NCBI GenBank assembly: GCA_030704615.1
Contig: CM060734.1
Span: forward strand, 33,558,042 to 33,622,041
From: Takakia lepidozioides
Lineage: Eukaryota; Streptophyta; Takakiopsida; Takakiales; Takakiaceae
Reading direction: 5' to 3'
DNA length: 64,000 nt
Under the pieces are notes generated by a model. The model saw only the letters and a list, made by a program, of their open reading frames with translations, was not told the DNA's origin and did not search any database. Below are positions 44,401 to 55,535 of the stretch, piece by piece. The stretch's first letter is position 1. Each line of letters begins with the position of its first letter. Position numbers and translations under genes: made by a program.

Positions 44401-45149
44401 GGAAACTGGTAGTATTTTTTCAAGGTCTACACTTACCAGTCAACATCACATCTGTCAGCTCGGAGTGGCCCAATTGTATACTCAAGTCGAGTGCTACATT
44501 GTTGCCTTCACCATCAACCATTAAAAAGTCCCTGGGGCTTGAAGTGGGTGCAGGGTAAAGTGTAAAAGCTATCAACCATGTTAAAGAATCCCTGGGGATT
44601 GAAGTGGGTTCTATTGTTGCTTAAATACTTGTAAGTCGTACAGGCATAGACTATTTGTCCTTCGAAGAGCACTCTCTGATTCTACATTGTGATTGTGGGC
44701 GCAGGCAATTGCTATTGGCAACCATGCCTATCCTTGCGATGTCATTGGTGGCGGTTGTGTTGACACAAATGTTCCTATCTACGGGGTTGATTCCAGCGGT
44801 CATCTCCTTCACTTGTGTCACGATCTTCATATGTTCGTTTGTGACAGGCTTCGGTCCAATCCCCAACATTCTCTGCTCTGAGATCTTTCCAACCCGTGTA
44901 CGGGGCATTTGTATCGGCATCTGTGCAGCTGCCATGTGGGGTAGTAACGTTATCGTCACCTACTCCTTTCCTGTGTTAGTGCAGCGATTAGGACTGCAGG
45001 GAGTGTTTAGTATCTTTGCAGCAGTGAGCGTGATTTCCTGGATCTTCGTGTTCCTCAGAGTCCCAGAGACCAAGGGACTTCCCCTTGAACTTATCTCCGA
45101 ATTCTTTGCCTTGTCCACAAAGAAAGATGAGAAGGGTCATGCTTACTAA
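41478..45149 (+). CDS. MSSP: Tonoplast monosaccharide transporter / monosaccharide-sensing protein (742 aa)
   Basis: Six exons, GT-AG and in frame: 41478-41562, 42049-42615, 42892-43655, 43829-44008, 44129-44316, 44705-45149. The product has 12 membrane segments of the major facilitator sugar-porter family. The N-half starts KGATGVAIAGSIGNLLQGWD and carries GRKSMLCVSG and the PESPRWLASKGR signature. Exon 3 is the hallmark: a ~255-residue acidic, Ser-rich cytosolic loop between segments 6 and 7 (SPDESVAWVATPV; SRSSSQHKLSLSRSNSRDLI). The C-half has QQFCGINAVLYYSPQIL, FGPIPNILCSEIFPTRVRG and VPETKGLPLELISEFF. Length and loop match the TMT/MSSP family, known to load glucose and sucrose into the vacuole by proton antiport. 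The Ser-rich loop is a likely phosphorylation target. No defects are seen; the gene looks intact. Confidence 0.93.
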
Positions 45150-45699
45150 GCTCTCGTTCATATCTCCTCACCGAACACTTTCTCCCTCCTTCGGTTTAAA
45201 CCCATGACGGTTGTCACCAAAGTCTCGAACTGCAAAAGCAGAGAGCAGACCATCAGCAAGACTTCGTACACTGTGTCCAGCAATCGAGCAACAATGGCTC
45301 TAATTACATGTCTAACTTAGCAACAGTTCCAGTATCCAAATGGTAACTGGGCAAAATTCGAATGTGCCATTGCATCGGTGTAGTCGTTTGCAGATCCTCG
45401 GACTCGGTGAGAGGCAGACGTTCCCTGTAAACTGATCAGGGAAAGTGGGTATAGAAACTGAGGGTCTGAGCACTGTGGTATCATTCTACGTTGACAAGAT
45501 GGAGTCAGTGGCCCTCATGGGTCGGATGTAATTACACAAGAAGCCACCACACTTGTAATTCCATGCAATATACTTTCAAATCTGTCCTTGCAAAACCTGT
45601 CCCTAAAACCTTGTGATGTCTTTTTGATTGCAATATCTCCACCAATATTGTAAAATCATGGAAAGTTGTAGGTATGTAAGATAGGTACAATCCACCCTC

Positions 45700-45870
45700 A
45701 GTTGGATTACCTAGTGCACAGAGTTCCACCCAGATGACTCTGGGGTCAAATCCTGCTACATTGTTGGGTGTGGTATGTTCTTCTCCCCCGGCCTTGGCCG
45801 GTGTCCATCATAAGGCCTTCACGGTGAGGCTATTGTGAAAACGGTTCTCTCAATGGCGACTTCCACAATT
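45700..45870 (+). mobile_element. SINE candidate (Au-like)
   Basis: A B-box-like GGGTCAAATCC near 45,752 follows a tRNA-like head. The body contains AAGGCCTTCACGGTGAGGCT then GTGAAAACGGTT, which also appears, diverged, at 56,430-56,465. Two copies with the same body support a SINE family rather than a tRNA relic. Similarity to plant Au SINEs is from memory. Confidence 0.5.
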
Positions 45871-46593
45871 GGATTCATATTCTTCTCTCCGCTACTTCTA
45901 GTAAAGTGATTGTTAACGGTTTCATTTCCTCCTCTTTCCCTCTCTTCAAATCAGTGAGACAAGGATGTTTCCTGGCCCCTTTCTCTTCCTAATCGCTGCC
46001 GACGGTCTTGGGCACCTTGGAATGATTCTGTTTGTTCATTGATAATAACTCCTACAGTAATGTCCAAGCCTCACTGATACCCTTTCCTCCTGTTCAGCTT
46101 CTGGTCTGAAAGTGAACTGGAAGAAGTCGGATGGATTCTTAGCTCCTTATCTGATTCGGAGGGAGCAGCACACTATGCTGATTGGGGTTCTGATTTGGGA
46201 GTACGGTGGCTTTCTCGTGGGCAGCCCCATGTTCTGCTGGGGCATCAAATTGGGCTCGATCCTGATGACAGTATCCGCTTCGCTCCAGTAATTGCCAGAA
46301 TTAAGAGAAAACTAACCTACTGGAGCTCCATTCACCTTTCTATTGTTGGGCGTGCTTTGATTGTCAACCAGATCTTATTAGCATCCTTCTGGTTTATTGC
46401 CTCAATTTGGTCTCCTGGATCGGCCATCATCAGACAAATCAAATCCCTAATGCGTATTTTTATTTGGGGAGCCACTCAAGTCACTACCAACAAAAGAGCC
46501 CTAGTGAGCTGGGTGCAGTTGTGTCAGAAAAAAAAACTTGGTAGTTTGGGCGTGATTGATCCTCAGGCACAGATCCGATGCCCTTCTAGCTAA
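45871..46593 (+). pseudogene. LINE reverse transcriptase fragment
   Basis: Plus strand, in at least two frames. The first part reads SVRQGCFLAPFLFLIAADGL, the reverse-transcriptase block with the RQG-C-L-P-L-F signature. A SGLKVNWKKSDG block follows, then a 132-codon frame with VRWLSRGQPHVLLGHQIGLD, KLTYWSSIHLSIVGRALIVN and RIFIWGATQ, the thumb region of plant LINE polymerases. The YADD block is not readable. A dead, truncated copy, joined directly to the copia fragment at 46.6 kb. Confidence 0.8.
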
Positions 46594-46639
46594 ATGGGTT
46601 CCGAGAGTGTTTACTCATCTTACCAGTCCTTGGAGCATA

Positions 46640-47779
46640 TTGTATATTGTTTTCACGGATAACGGTTGCCTGGAGATACTCGAGGAGGGCATTGCTGTCA
46701 TGCGTGGAGTTGCTTTCCGACGACTTTACCGCCTCCTGTTTGAGGCAGTAACCCCTGCAGCAACAACAATTGCTTACGCTGGAAGCTCATTCAGCGGTAC
46801 CACAAGACGAGAGAGTACGCAAAGTCTTGATCGCTGGCACAAGCGACTGGCTCATGTTAACCACTCAGCCATCAAGACGATGGCATCCAAGGACATGGTG
46901 GATGGTCTAATCATCGAAGGAGGACCCCATAGTTTATGCCCGGGTTGTGTCTACGGGAAGCAGCACAGAGCAGCTAAATCCCATGGAACGAGCATCGCAT
47001 CAAATCAAGACTCCCTGGTGAGCTGAATACACCAATCAGTCATTCACAGAATATGTGAGCGTTGCCAACATTCAGTAGCAGCTCACAACTCCATACACGC
47101 CTGAGCAAAATGGAGCTGCAGAGCTGCAGAGAGAGATAACAGAACAATCGTGGAAGCAGCAAGAAGCATGTTGTATGCTGGTAACATACAGATTAAATTC
47201 TAGGGGGGAGGCAGTGCATACTGCAGTCTACGTTCTGAATAGGACCTATACACGGATGCTTGACGACATCACACCGCATGAGGCCTGGTATCAGTATCGT
47301 CCCTCAGTCTCGCATATCCGCATTTTCGGATGTGACGCATATGTTCACATCCCTAAGGAACTGAGAAACAAACTGGCACCCAAGAGCAAGAAATGAGTAC
47401 TGCTCATGGGGTACTCTAAGACCAGCAAGGCGTATCGGATTTGGTTTAACGATATCTGAAAATCGTTGAGAACCGGGATGTCCTCTTCGATGAGGAATTA
47501 GAAGACATGCCTCCTTAGCAACAACACATCAATCAGATTTGGTTTGAAGAAACCACACACATTAATCTAAACCCCAATAGAGTAGTCCCAGTGCCAGCAG
47601 CTCCAGTTCACATTCCGCCACCAGTAGTTCGACTAGCACCAATTCTCGTTGGTATAGTCGCAGCTGGAGCACCCCGAGTTGTAGTGAGAGCACCTCCAGC
47701 TGTAGTGGTAGCAACACCAGTCCTTGCAAACAGGCTAGCTCCGGCTATGACACACCCAAGGGTAGATGCGAGGTTATAA
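46640..47779 (+). pseudogene. Ty1/copia fragment A: GAG-pre-integrase and integrase
   Basis: Plus strand with several frameshifts and stops. The GAG-pre-integrase block (LDRWHKRLAHVNHSAIKTMA, then CPGCVYGKQHR) gives the HHCC zinc site of a copia integrase. Further on, TPYTPEQNGAAE is the catalytic Glu motif region, followed by HTAVYVLNRT and PHEAWYQYRPSVSHIRIFGC, and then a Pro/Val/Ala-rich linker that normally precedes reverse transcriptase. The catalytic Asp residues and the polymerase are missing. Confidence 0.8.
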
Positions 47780-48124
47780 GGTGGACCAAAATTAGCGTCA
47801 CCAACACAGTTTTCAGTGACTGTCGTGCATGATATCATGAATTGCTTTTAGTAGAATCAATAATGTTGAGAATCATTTTCCATGGTGGATTCGTAACTTC
47901 AATATCTATCTATATCAACCGTCAAATTGTTAATAAAATAAAATGTCCAAGAAGTATGGACTTTTGAACACGACAACTGTGGACTGTCACCGCTGCTAAT
48001 GGAAATACATGAACTCAAAATAAGCCATTGTGCCTTTGGTGTATTGCTTTGAACTTTTGAGGTAAGGGGGTCAATTTAGATAACAATCTAGATTTCAATT
48101 TAAAATGACAATATCAGTTGTCAT
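47780..48124. other. Spacer between the two copia fragments
   Basis: AT-rich, no ORF or LTR boundary recognised. It separates two copia remnants facing each other. Confidence 0.4.
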
Positions 48125-51100
48125 TTACCTATGGACTAATATGAGTGTTATATATAGGTGGATTTGTTCTAGTTTAGTATATCTTGTGTTTTGGGTTTTT
48201 GAGGTGTCATATTTTACTGCAAATGATACAAAAATAAGCTGCGAGGGGATGTGTGCATAGGCTGTAGTTCCAAATGCACGTAAATGTGCCACATCTGGTT
48301 GCTTATTATTCCAGGCCTGTAATGGGGTTGCATACCCTAAGGAAAGAGTGCCAATTCGGTTGAGCAATTATGTTGTCGTCATTATCGCTTCACCCCAAAA
48401 GTTGAGCGGCATTTGCTTGTCGTGCAACATAGTCCTAACCATTTCGATAATGGTTCGGTTGTCTCTTTCTGCATAACCATTTTGTTCGGTGGTGTACGCT
48501 GCCGTCAGCTCATGTGTGATTCCCTTAGTTGATAGAAACTCGGCAAATGCTTTGTTCACATATTATGTCCCTCGATCAGTGCAAAGCTTCATTATCTCGT
48601 TTCTGGTAGCATGCTTGGAGATGTTCCATAACTCTTTTAAGCGATTAAGAACATCACTTTTCTGGCTGATACAATAGATTACTTTGTAGCCGCTGAAGTC
48701 GTCTTTGAAATTTACAAAATACTTAGCACCACCTATTGAAGACTGTTGAATAGGACCTACCACATCTGAGTGATAAAACAGTCATGGTGCTTTTACTCTC
48801 TCACGCTAAATGTGTTTAAGATTTTTACCATGGACACAATTCTGACACAATGGAAGGTCGTTCATTTTGCCTGAAATGTTTAGACTTGTAACTGATCATC
48901 TCTTCTCCATGATCTTAAGCACCTCAACATTAGCATGACCAAAGCGTCTATGCCAATTTTCTAAGGTATCTCTCCTTTGAGTGACAGAACCAATCTCTGC
49001 GATGACTGAGTGTGCCCGTGAATTTAGTTTAACTACTCCGATATTCATTTTCCACAATCGTCTCTCTCTCTGTCTGATGTCATTACCGGCTTAGATTCTC
49101 TTTGCTCTGAGTAGAACCGACAATTAGTATTGTTGCGGTATAAACAAGCTATGTCTCTGCTGATAAGCGCAGTGAGTGACACAAGATTGCGTCTCAGGTC
49201 AGGTACAAAGAGTACTCGGTTCAAAATGCTTCTTATCCAAATCCCATCAACATAAGACTCTATTTCTATGTCTCCAATACCTTTGACCCAAACCTGAAGA
49301 TCCGTTGCGACTTTAACCCCAAACCCCAGAGACAATAGGTTTAAAGTTAGCGTACCAATCGCGATGGAATGTCATGTGCTCTGATGCCCCGGAGTCGGCA
49401 ATCCACATTTCTTCTTGATCACTGTGTGTGATGTACGCTTGATCAACTGATGTATCATGTTGTTGGGTGAAAGCATGCTAATGTGTACCACTGACACTCC
49501 TGAAAAGAATTAAATTTTGACTGCTGGCGCGTTACACTGCGGCGCGTGGACATGACATGTTGCGATGAAAACGTGAGGAAATTAACAAATGATAGTGGGC
49601 ACCTCAACCCCATCCATCGGATGCTCGTACACCCTCTTGTACACCTCCAATTTTGCTCGTACACCACTAATTTTGAGTTTACGATACTAACTCAACTTCC
49701 GTTTGCCACCATTTGTTTTCCCCTCATCGCATCCAAGCCGGGTTTGGTGTGTTTGATGCCTACTTCAGTGCCGCAGATGCTCGTATAATCTTTAGGAGTT
49801 TATTTGATATATTTTTAATTTTAAAATAATTTACAATGAATGATACATTATTTGTAAGAACTCATTTTGGCCTCAAATTCAAAATTGGAGGACCTTGTAG
49901 CCATTTCAAGGACATGGCCTTCTTCCTTTTCAGTAGCTAAACATTTGGTGAAAGAACTATGTTCAAATTTTGAGGTTTAGTAGTACCAAAGTTTGATGCC
50001 CCTAAGTTATACATACCGCATAGTAGAAAATTCCTATGATAATGGGTTTTTCTGGTTTTGCAGGTCTACTGTCCTTTTTGCATTCTTCCATACCTTACAT
50101 AAACACATGAAAATCCCTGATAAGACCTTCACATGTTATGGGTGTGAAAATGAGTCCTAAAGGACTACAACATTTTGGGACATTTAAACCTCGTGCTATT
50201 CAAGACTTCTTTAGGACCCCTTAAACTTGTCAAATCACAAAAACATTTATATGGGCATGACAAGAACTTCAAGGGCTTTCCAATGATATAATGTGTCTGT
50301 GGTTTCATACTGAACTCGATATCCTAAATTTGGAATATGTGCTGGAAAACAGTTTGTAACATCTTTTTTGGGTCCTATTGGTGTGCTTTGACCCTGTTGT
50401 AAGCACCTGCTGAATCTGGATATTATCTTGTGAGGCTACAAGTTCCAACTCCTCCACTGCTTCGTGTATCTCTAATATAACTAGCTATTGCATCACTCGC
50501 AGTGTCATTTGCTGTATGGTAATCAACTCTCAATAGCATATCAAGGATCGTTAACTCTGCTTCCACAAGAAACGCATCGCTCTCCACGACTTCTGTTTAT
50601 GTTACGCTTATAGTCCTTCTTGCAGCCCTTGATTGAGCAAGGATCCTCCTACATTCCTTAGACCAGTGCCCCTAACAATGACAGTCGTTGCACTGGTTGC
50701 TCTTTTTCAATTCAGCTATTCTGCGATTTCTTGCCTTCCTTTGCTCAGGAGTACATTCGTTTGCTATAGCTCCCACTCTGACGAGCACTAGGGCTATAAC
50801 TGGCAGTGCGACCTATGCTATGGCCATGACTCCCACTATGGCTGTGAGTCTTGTCTGAACTGTTAGGCTTCCCACTACTGGCGAAGAACGCCTTATCTGC
50901 AAGATCCTGGCCTACTCCTCTCTCCTTCTCGAGATTCTCCTTCTTTAATAAACGATCCTGCAGTTTCTTGAGTGTCTGCTCTGCCTTTGGTACGCTGTCC
51001 CAGGCATAGAGAAGAATGTCGAAGCTAGGCGGAAGTCCACTTACGATCTTAGATATGATCGCTCTCTCGTCCATTGGACGTACTCCAACATCTCTTAGCT

Positions 51101-51180
51101 GCTTAGCAAGTGTGGTGATATTGCTGTTTCACAATGCATCACATGCTGCAAATGCTTCTCATCAATGGCCTGAATCAGAA
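48125..51180 (-). pseudogene. Ty1/copia element B (gag to integrase), decayed
   Basis: Minus strand, 5' end at the right. Gag: IQAIDEKHLQHVM, SGLPPSFDILLYAWDSVPK, then the zinc knuckle at 50,651-50,692, whose CX2CX4HX4C pattern contains an in-frame TAG (50,672-50,674). Protease active site DSGAS at 49,382-49,396 in WIADSGASEHMTFHRDWYAN. Protease C-terminus: FVPDLRRNLVSL. GAG-pre-integrase: NWHRRFGHANVEVLK with LCQNCVHGK. Integrase: FVNFKDDFSGYKVIY, CTDRGTMNKAFAEFL, TTEQNGYAERDNRT, ending near HLRAFGTTAYAHIP. Multiple stops and shifts. A foreign block separates gag from protease. It is a different lineage from fragment A, judging by sequence. Confidence 0.85.
49490..50600. mobile_element. Insertion inside copia element B
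   Basis: About 1.1 kb between the protease region and the zinc knuckle, which are normally 50-150 codons apart in copia gag-pol. The block is AT-rich with no coding frame beyond 80 codons. Boundaries are approximate and no terminal repeats or target duplication were identified, so its type is unknown. Confidence 0.5.
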
Positions 51181-51378
51181 TGACAATTGCTTATGTATTC
51201 TTATCACCCGTACATTTATTGCCTGATTGTTTGCAGGGTCAGGTCGCTTATCCTTTCCACACACTACATCCCACAGACCTCTGCTCTTGTAGATGTATTC
51301 CAGGAATTTTTTGGAGTCCTAGGGGTACCCAAAATCCGATGGTTTGGGGCCCTCCAGCAGGATTGACTTCTCTACGTA
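51181..51378 (+). other. Exon-like relic beside the chromovirus LTR
   Basis: On the plus strand, an acceptor-like TGATTGTTTGCAG is followed by an open frame reading STHYIPQTSALVDVFQEFFG, then VPKIRWFGALQQD and TGA. It is protein-like but short and unrecognised. It ends about 15 bp before the LTR. Confidence 0.25.
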
Positions 51379-52117
51379 TGTCGCGCACCTCATTTCGGTA
51401 AGCTCCCCTTCAAGTCATAGTTATTCGCTTGATGCGCGTGCCTAACTCCCAAACTGGCCGTCGGGCCAACTCGGAGCTTCGGCTGCTCACCGGGGCATAA
51501 CGGTCCCCCTTTACTCCTCCACTAGGCCCTCTCCCAATTTGGACCTGGTGAAAATTCCTTTTGGTCGATGGCAGTCCAGAATAGCTCCCCACACCTTGGC
51601 CGTTTTCCGGCTCGCACGCTTACTCATTAGTTTTTGGACACCAACGGGCTTGCACCGTTCTCGGGGTTACTACTCCGTATATATACTTCTGTGACTGTCC
51701 GCGGGGGTTTCACAAACAACACCACCATTTTATGGCGAACCACCACGAAAACCCTCGATTCCCGGTGATGAGTCGCGGTGAGTCTTGGCCCACCCACCAC
51801 AGTCCCCTTGGACCGTGATGAGTCCCAAGACTCCCCACGACTCCCACCACAAGGTCTCCGCCCCCATGGTGAGTCCTATGCCACCCCCACTAAGTCCCAC
51901 TAAGTTACCACCACCCCTTGTGGAGCCACCCCCACCGCAACCCGGTGTGCGGGGCTCCACCTAGTGAGTGCCTCCGCCTCCTCGAGTGCCTTGGGCACTG
52001 GAGGTTGCTTCAGCCCCCCGTACCTATTGATGCCACCGCCCCCACCACAGGGGCAGCCCCTCTGCGACCCGACCCCCTGCCCTCAAGCCCCTACCCTCAA
52101 GGCAAAGGGCTGCGACA
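51379..52117 (-). repeat. 3' LTR of chromovirus copy 2
   Basis: Bounded by TGTCG and CGACA, ~739 bp. It is more diverged from the copy 1 LTRs than those are from each other and has a local duplication of a CCCTCAAG-type word near 52,080-52,100. The outer flank is TACGT in element orientation; no partner flank exists because the other end is truncated. Confidence 0.9.
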
Positions 52118-52962
52118 CACACCCCTACCAACAGGGAGTCGATGTCCTCATTGACTTGTTCATTTTGTAGAAACGAACATCCAAGTTGTGGCGTCCCACA
52201 TCAAGGAGTTTGTTTCCGCACCATGGCGTCCCATGGCTAAGAACCAAACCCCCACTTGACTCTTCTCTCCACTAGCTAGTTCGGCCGACTTCCTCCAGGT
52301 CCCGGCGAAGGGTGGAGCCTCTCAAGCTCCTCCCAGTGCACTCTTCTTGACCCACTTCAGGGCCAAGGATCGATCCTCCCCGAGGATCGAATCGCCTTAC
52401 TGCAACAACATTTGCTGCGACCGCTCGTGATGTCGCTTTTGGCATCACCTTGAGCAAGGGTTCGCCTTGAACCCTTTTTGACTAGGAAGATAACCTTGAA
52501 CCAACCGTGCGCCTCAATCACTACAATTGGGTCCGCTTTGGAATGCTGGCCTGAGGTACGGGAACACGCCGAAGCCGCACTACGACTTCGTCCCGAGGCT
52601 ACACGATTATAGTACGTGAACGGAAGCACGTAGCTTCCGCATTAGCCCGCACTACAAGGCAACCCCCTTGGTAGCGCAGTTATAGTACGCACACGCGCCA
52701 GGTGCGCACTAGCACGTGAATTCCCAACGAAGGTGCAAGTTTCTTTGCCCCTTGGGTGGGAGTCACCCGATTTCGGCACTACACAAACACACGATTAATC
52801 CAATTTACCTTTCCCACTTTGTAAGCTTAGCATGCATTCTACACACTAGCCAATCATACCATGCATCACCATTCCAAACAAAATATGACGCACAACATTT
52901 GGAAACCATTTCTTTTATAACAAAATTTGTACAATACAAGTTTTCGCAATTGGATTCCTGAG
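52118..52962 (-). other. 3' untranslated region of copy 2
   Basis: Matches copy 1 (18,093-18,951), including the CGGAAGC-ACGTA-GCTTCCG stem at 52,621-52,639. ORFs here are shadows. A TGTGTGGGGATGG-type run adjoins the LTR, with no strong polypurine tract. Confidence 0.75.
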
Positions 52963-54576
52963 CTAGCTAAGCTGGGCTAAGCATGCATTTCCTCCCCCAC
53001 GCTCTAAGGTTGATGTCCCCATCAACGCTTCTTCGAAAGCTGCAATCGCCTCGGATGCGTTTCCCATTTCTGAGGTACGCACCCAAGATGCTTCCACATG
53101 ATAATAGCCCTTCCATTTCACGAGATACTCCGTTTCTCGATTCATGAACCTCCTCGACTTAAGCACTGCCTCCACCTCGTACTCAGGTTCATTTTCATGA
53201 TCCAACAGCACAGGTGGCGGACGCAACATTTGAGGCCGATTCGGACGCGCTTCATCTTTGAAGTAAGGCTTCAAAAAGGAGACGTGGAATACTGGATGCA
53301 CCTTGCTGTTTGCCGGCAGCTCCAATTCATACACATCCTCATTCATAACCTTTCGGATGCGAAAGGGTCTCGCATACGGAGGTACGAACTTCGGACTCAC
53401 TTTCGGAGGTAGTCGAAATTTTTTGATGTTCAACCAGACCTCCGTGCCTGCCTCATTGTTAATCTCCCTCCGCTTCCGATTCGCCTGCCGTTCAAACCGT
53501 TTCCTAGCTTTGGCAATGTTGTACTTTGCGAGCTTCAACAAACGCTCGCGTTCTTCCAGCACTGCCGCTGCTGCCGGTTCCTCAACGTCTTGGGCGGCCC
53601 AACTTGTCGGCAGCAGAGGTGCTTTTCCATAGACCAATACAAAAGGGGAAACTCCTGTTGCGGAATGTTTTGTGTTATTATAACAGAACTCTGCCGCATC
53701 CAAGTGCTCCACCAAGTCCAATTGGTCTGCCGACACGTAATTCCGCAAGATCTGCTTCACCACGGAATTCACCCTTTCCGTTTGGCCGTCCGTCGTAGGT
53801 CGGAAGGCGGTGCTCATTTTGAGTCTCGTCCCCATTTTCTTCCAAAGTACCCTCCAAAATTTACTAGTAAACTTTGGATCGTGGTCCGAGACAATATCTT
53901 TCGGGAGTCCATGATGCTTGAAGACGTGGGCGAAGTAAAGTCGCCCCGTCTCCTGCACCGTTGCCGTCTCCTTGGTAGGGATGAAATGACCCATTTTGCT
54001 GAACCTATCGACCACCACCATGATTGCGTCGAATCCTTTTGACAGCGGCATAACAATCATGAAGTCCATCGAGACACTTTCCCAAGACCCCTTTGGAATC
54101 GGCAAGGGTTGTAAGAGCCCCGCTTGTTTTTGTACTCGCTCCGGGTTTTGTTGGCATGTGGTGCATGTCTTGACATACTCCTCGGCCTCCTCCCTCAGTT
54201 TGGGCCAGAAATACTCCTTCTTCAGGAGTGCCGCGGTGCGCTTGGCTCCGCCGTGGCTTGCAAGCGGGCCATCATGGCATTCTCTCAAGAGACTATCTCT
54301 GATCCCTCCCATCGGCACATAGAGACGTTTTTGCTTATACCGGAGCAGTCCATTTTGCAAGTGGAACTGCGATTTAACCCCCATCCTCAAGTCCCGCGTC
54401 ACGGACTTCGTCATCTCATCCTTCCGGTAAGCCTTCCGAATCTTCCTTTGGAGCGCCGTCTCGCCCCTGTACACCATCATGAGCTGCTGCTTTCTACTTA
54501 AAGCATCGGCCACACATTGTCCCGTCCCGGTTTGTACTGGATATCCACGTCGAACAGTGCCAAAGTGTCTTGCCAC
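52963..54576 (-). CDS. Integrase, GPY/F module and chromodomain (copy 2, open 537 codons)
   Basis: The best preserved part of the family. It opens in the RNase H tail ([20 protein letters not shown]), then the HHCC zinc site (CHDGPLASHGGAK...CTTCQQN), then the DDE core (SMDFMIVMP; VSDHDPKFTSKFW; TDGQTERVNSVVKQI). The C-terminal part has RERLLKLAKYNIAKARKRFE, a GPY/F-like VPPYARPFRIRKV and a chromodomain (YEVEAVLKSRRFMNRETEYL, VKWKGYYHVEASWV). The chromodomain is known to direct chromovirus insertion to marked heterochromatin. This copy shows the normal linear order that is inverted in copy 1. Confidence 0.92.
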   Translation of the reverse strand: MARHFGTVRRGYPVQTGTGQCVADALSRKQQLMMVYRGETALQRKIRKAYRKDEMTKSVTRDLRMGVKSQFHLQNGLLRYKQKRLYVPMGGIRDSLLRECHDGPLASHGGAKRTAALLKKEYFWPKLREEAEEYVKTCTTCQQNPERVQKQAGLLQPLPIPKGSWESVSMDFMIVMPLSKGFDAIMVVVDRFSKMGHFIPTKETATVQETGRLYFAHVFKHHGLPKDIVSDHDPKFTSKFWRVLWKKMGTRLKMSTAFRPTTDGQTERVNSVVKQILRNYVSADQLDLVEHLDAAEFCYNNTKHSATGVSPFVLVYGKAPLLPTSWAAQDVEEPAAAAVLEERERLLKLAKYNIAKARKRFERQANRKRREINNEAGTEVWLNIKKFRLPPKVSPKFVPPYARPFRIRKVMNEDVYELELPANSKVHPVFHVSFLKPYFKDEARPNRPQMLRPPPVLLDHENEPEYEVEAVLKSRRFMNRETEYLVKWKGYYHVEASWVRTSEMGNASEAIAAFEEALMGTSTLERGGGNACLAQLS

Positions 54577-55535
54577 CTAATTTGTTTTGGGGACAACTTA
54601 GGCTGCGTGGCAAAATACTTCACTGTGATATTGTCCGTGAACACCTTCACCGGGTTGGAGCCAATATAGTGGCGCCAAAGCTCAAGGCAATGCACCACCG
54701 CCTTCATTTCTTTCTCGTGCGTTGGCCACGCCGCTCCAATTCATTCAGTTTCTTACTTTCGTAAGCCACTGGACGTCCCTCCTGCATGAGTACACCTCCA
54801 ATCGCGAAGTCCGACGCATCCGTATAAATCTCAAATGGGCGGTCGAACTCCGGGATTTTCAGGACTGGAGCTTCTGCCATCCGCTGCTTCAACTCGGCAA
54901 AAGCTTGGCCACAAAAGGTGTTCCATACCTAGACTTTGGATTTACACAGGAGGTCTGACAACGGCCCCGCGATCTTGGCAAAATTTCTCACATACTTTCG
55001 GTAATAGGAGACGAGTGTTAAGAAGGATCGCACTCCTGGAATCGAAGTCGGAGGCTCCCAGTCCAAGATTGCTCTCACCTTTCTGTCATCCATTTTGATC
55101 CCATCCTGTGTAATCACATGCCCCAAGAACTCCACTTTTGTGACCCCAAATTCGCACTTTGAAGCTTTGGCATACAGCTTCCCTTCCCGTAATTTCTGGA
55201 ACACCCTTTTGAGGTGCTCCAGGTACTCTTCCTTTGTTCTCGAGTACACCAAGATGTCGTCGATGTACACGATCACAAAGTCGTCCAACCACTCCTGGAA
55301 AAGGCTGTTCATTAGCGTGCTAAAGGTTGCGGGTGCGTTGGTGAGCCCAAAGGGCATCACCAAGAACTCATAGAAACCATACCTTGTCCTGCACGCGGTC
55401 TTTTCCTCATCTCCTTCCGCCACTCGAATTTGATGATATTCGGAGCACAAATCGATCCGGATGAAATACTTCGCTCCTGCTAACCGATCGAAGAGGTCAT
55501 CGATCCTTGGCAAAGGATATCGGTTTTTGATAGAT
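54498..55535 (-). pseudogene. Reverse transcriptase and RNase H remnant (copy 2)
   Basis: Minus strand from 55,535: [16 protein letters not shown], catalytic YIDDILVYS, ending in a nonsense codon at KSKV (near 54,929) where copy 1 has TGG. RNase H ([26 protein letters not shown]) continues after it with frameshifts near 54,704 and 54,510. So the polymerase part carries one stop and two shifts. Confidence 0.9.

Larger units (their letters stand above)
51379..55535 (-). mobile_element. Ty3/gypsy chromovirus, copy 2, 5'-truncated
   Basis: Same family as copy 1, opposite strand. The 3' LTR is at the left, followed by the shared 3' untranslated region and pol. Homology stops at 55,535, inside the reverse transcriptase just before the RIDDLF block, so gag, protease and the 5' LTR are missing. 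The sequence beyond is unrelated AT-rich DNA. Confidence 0.93.
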
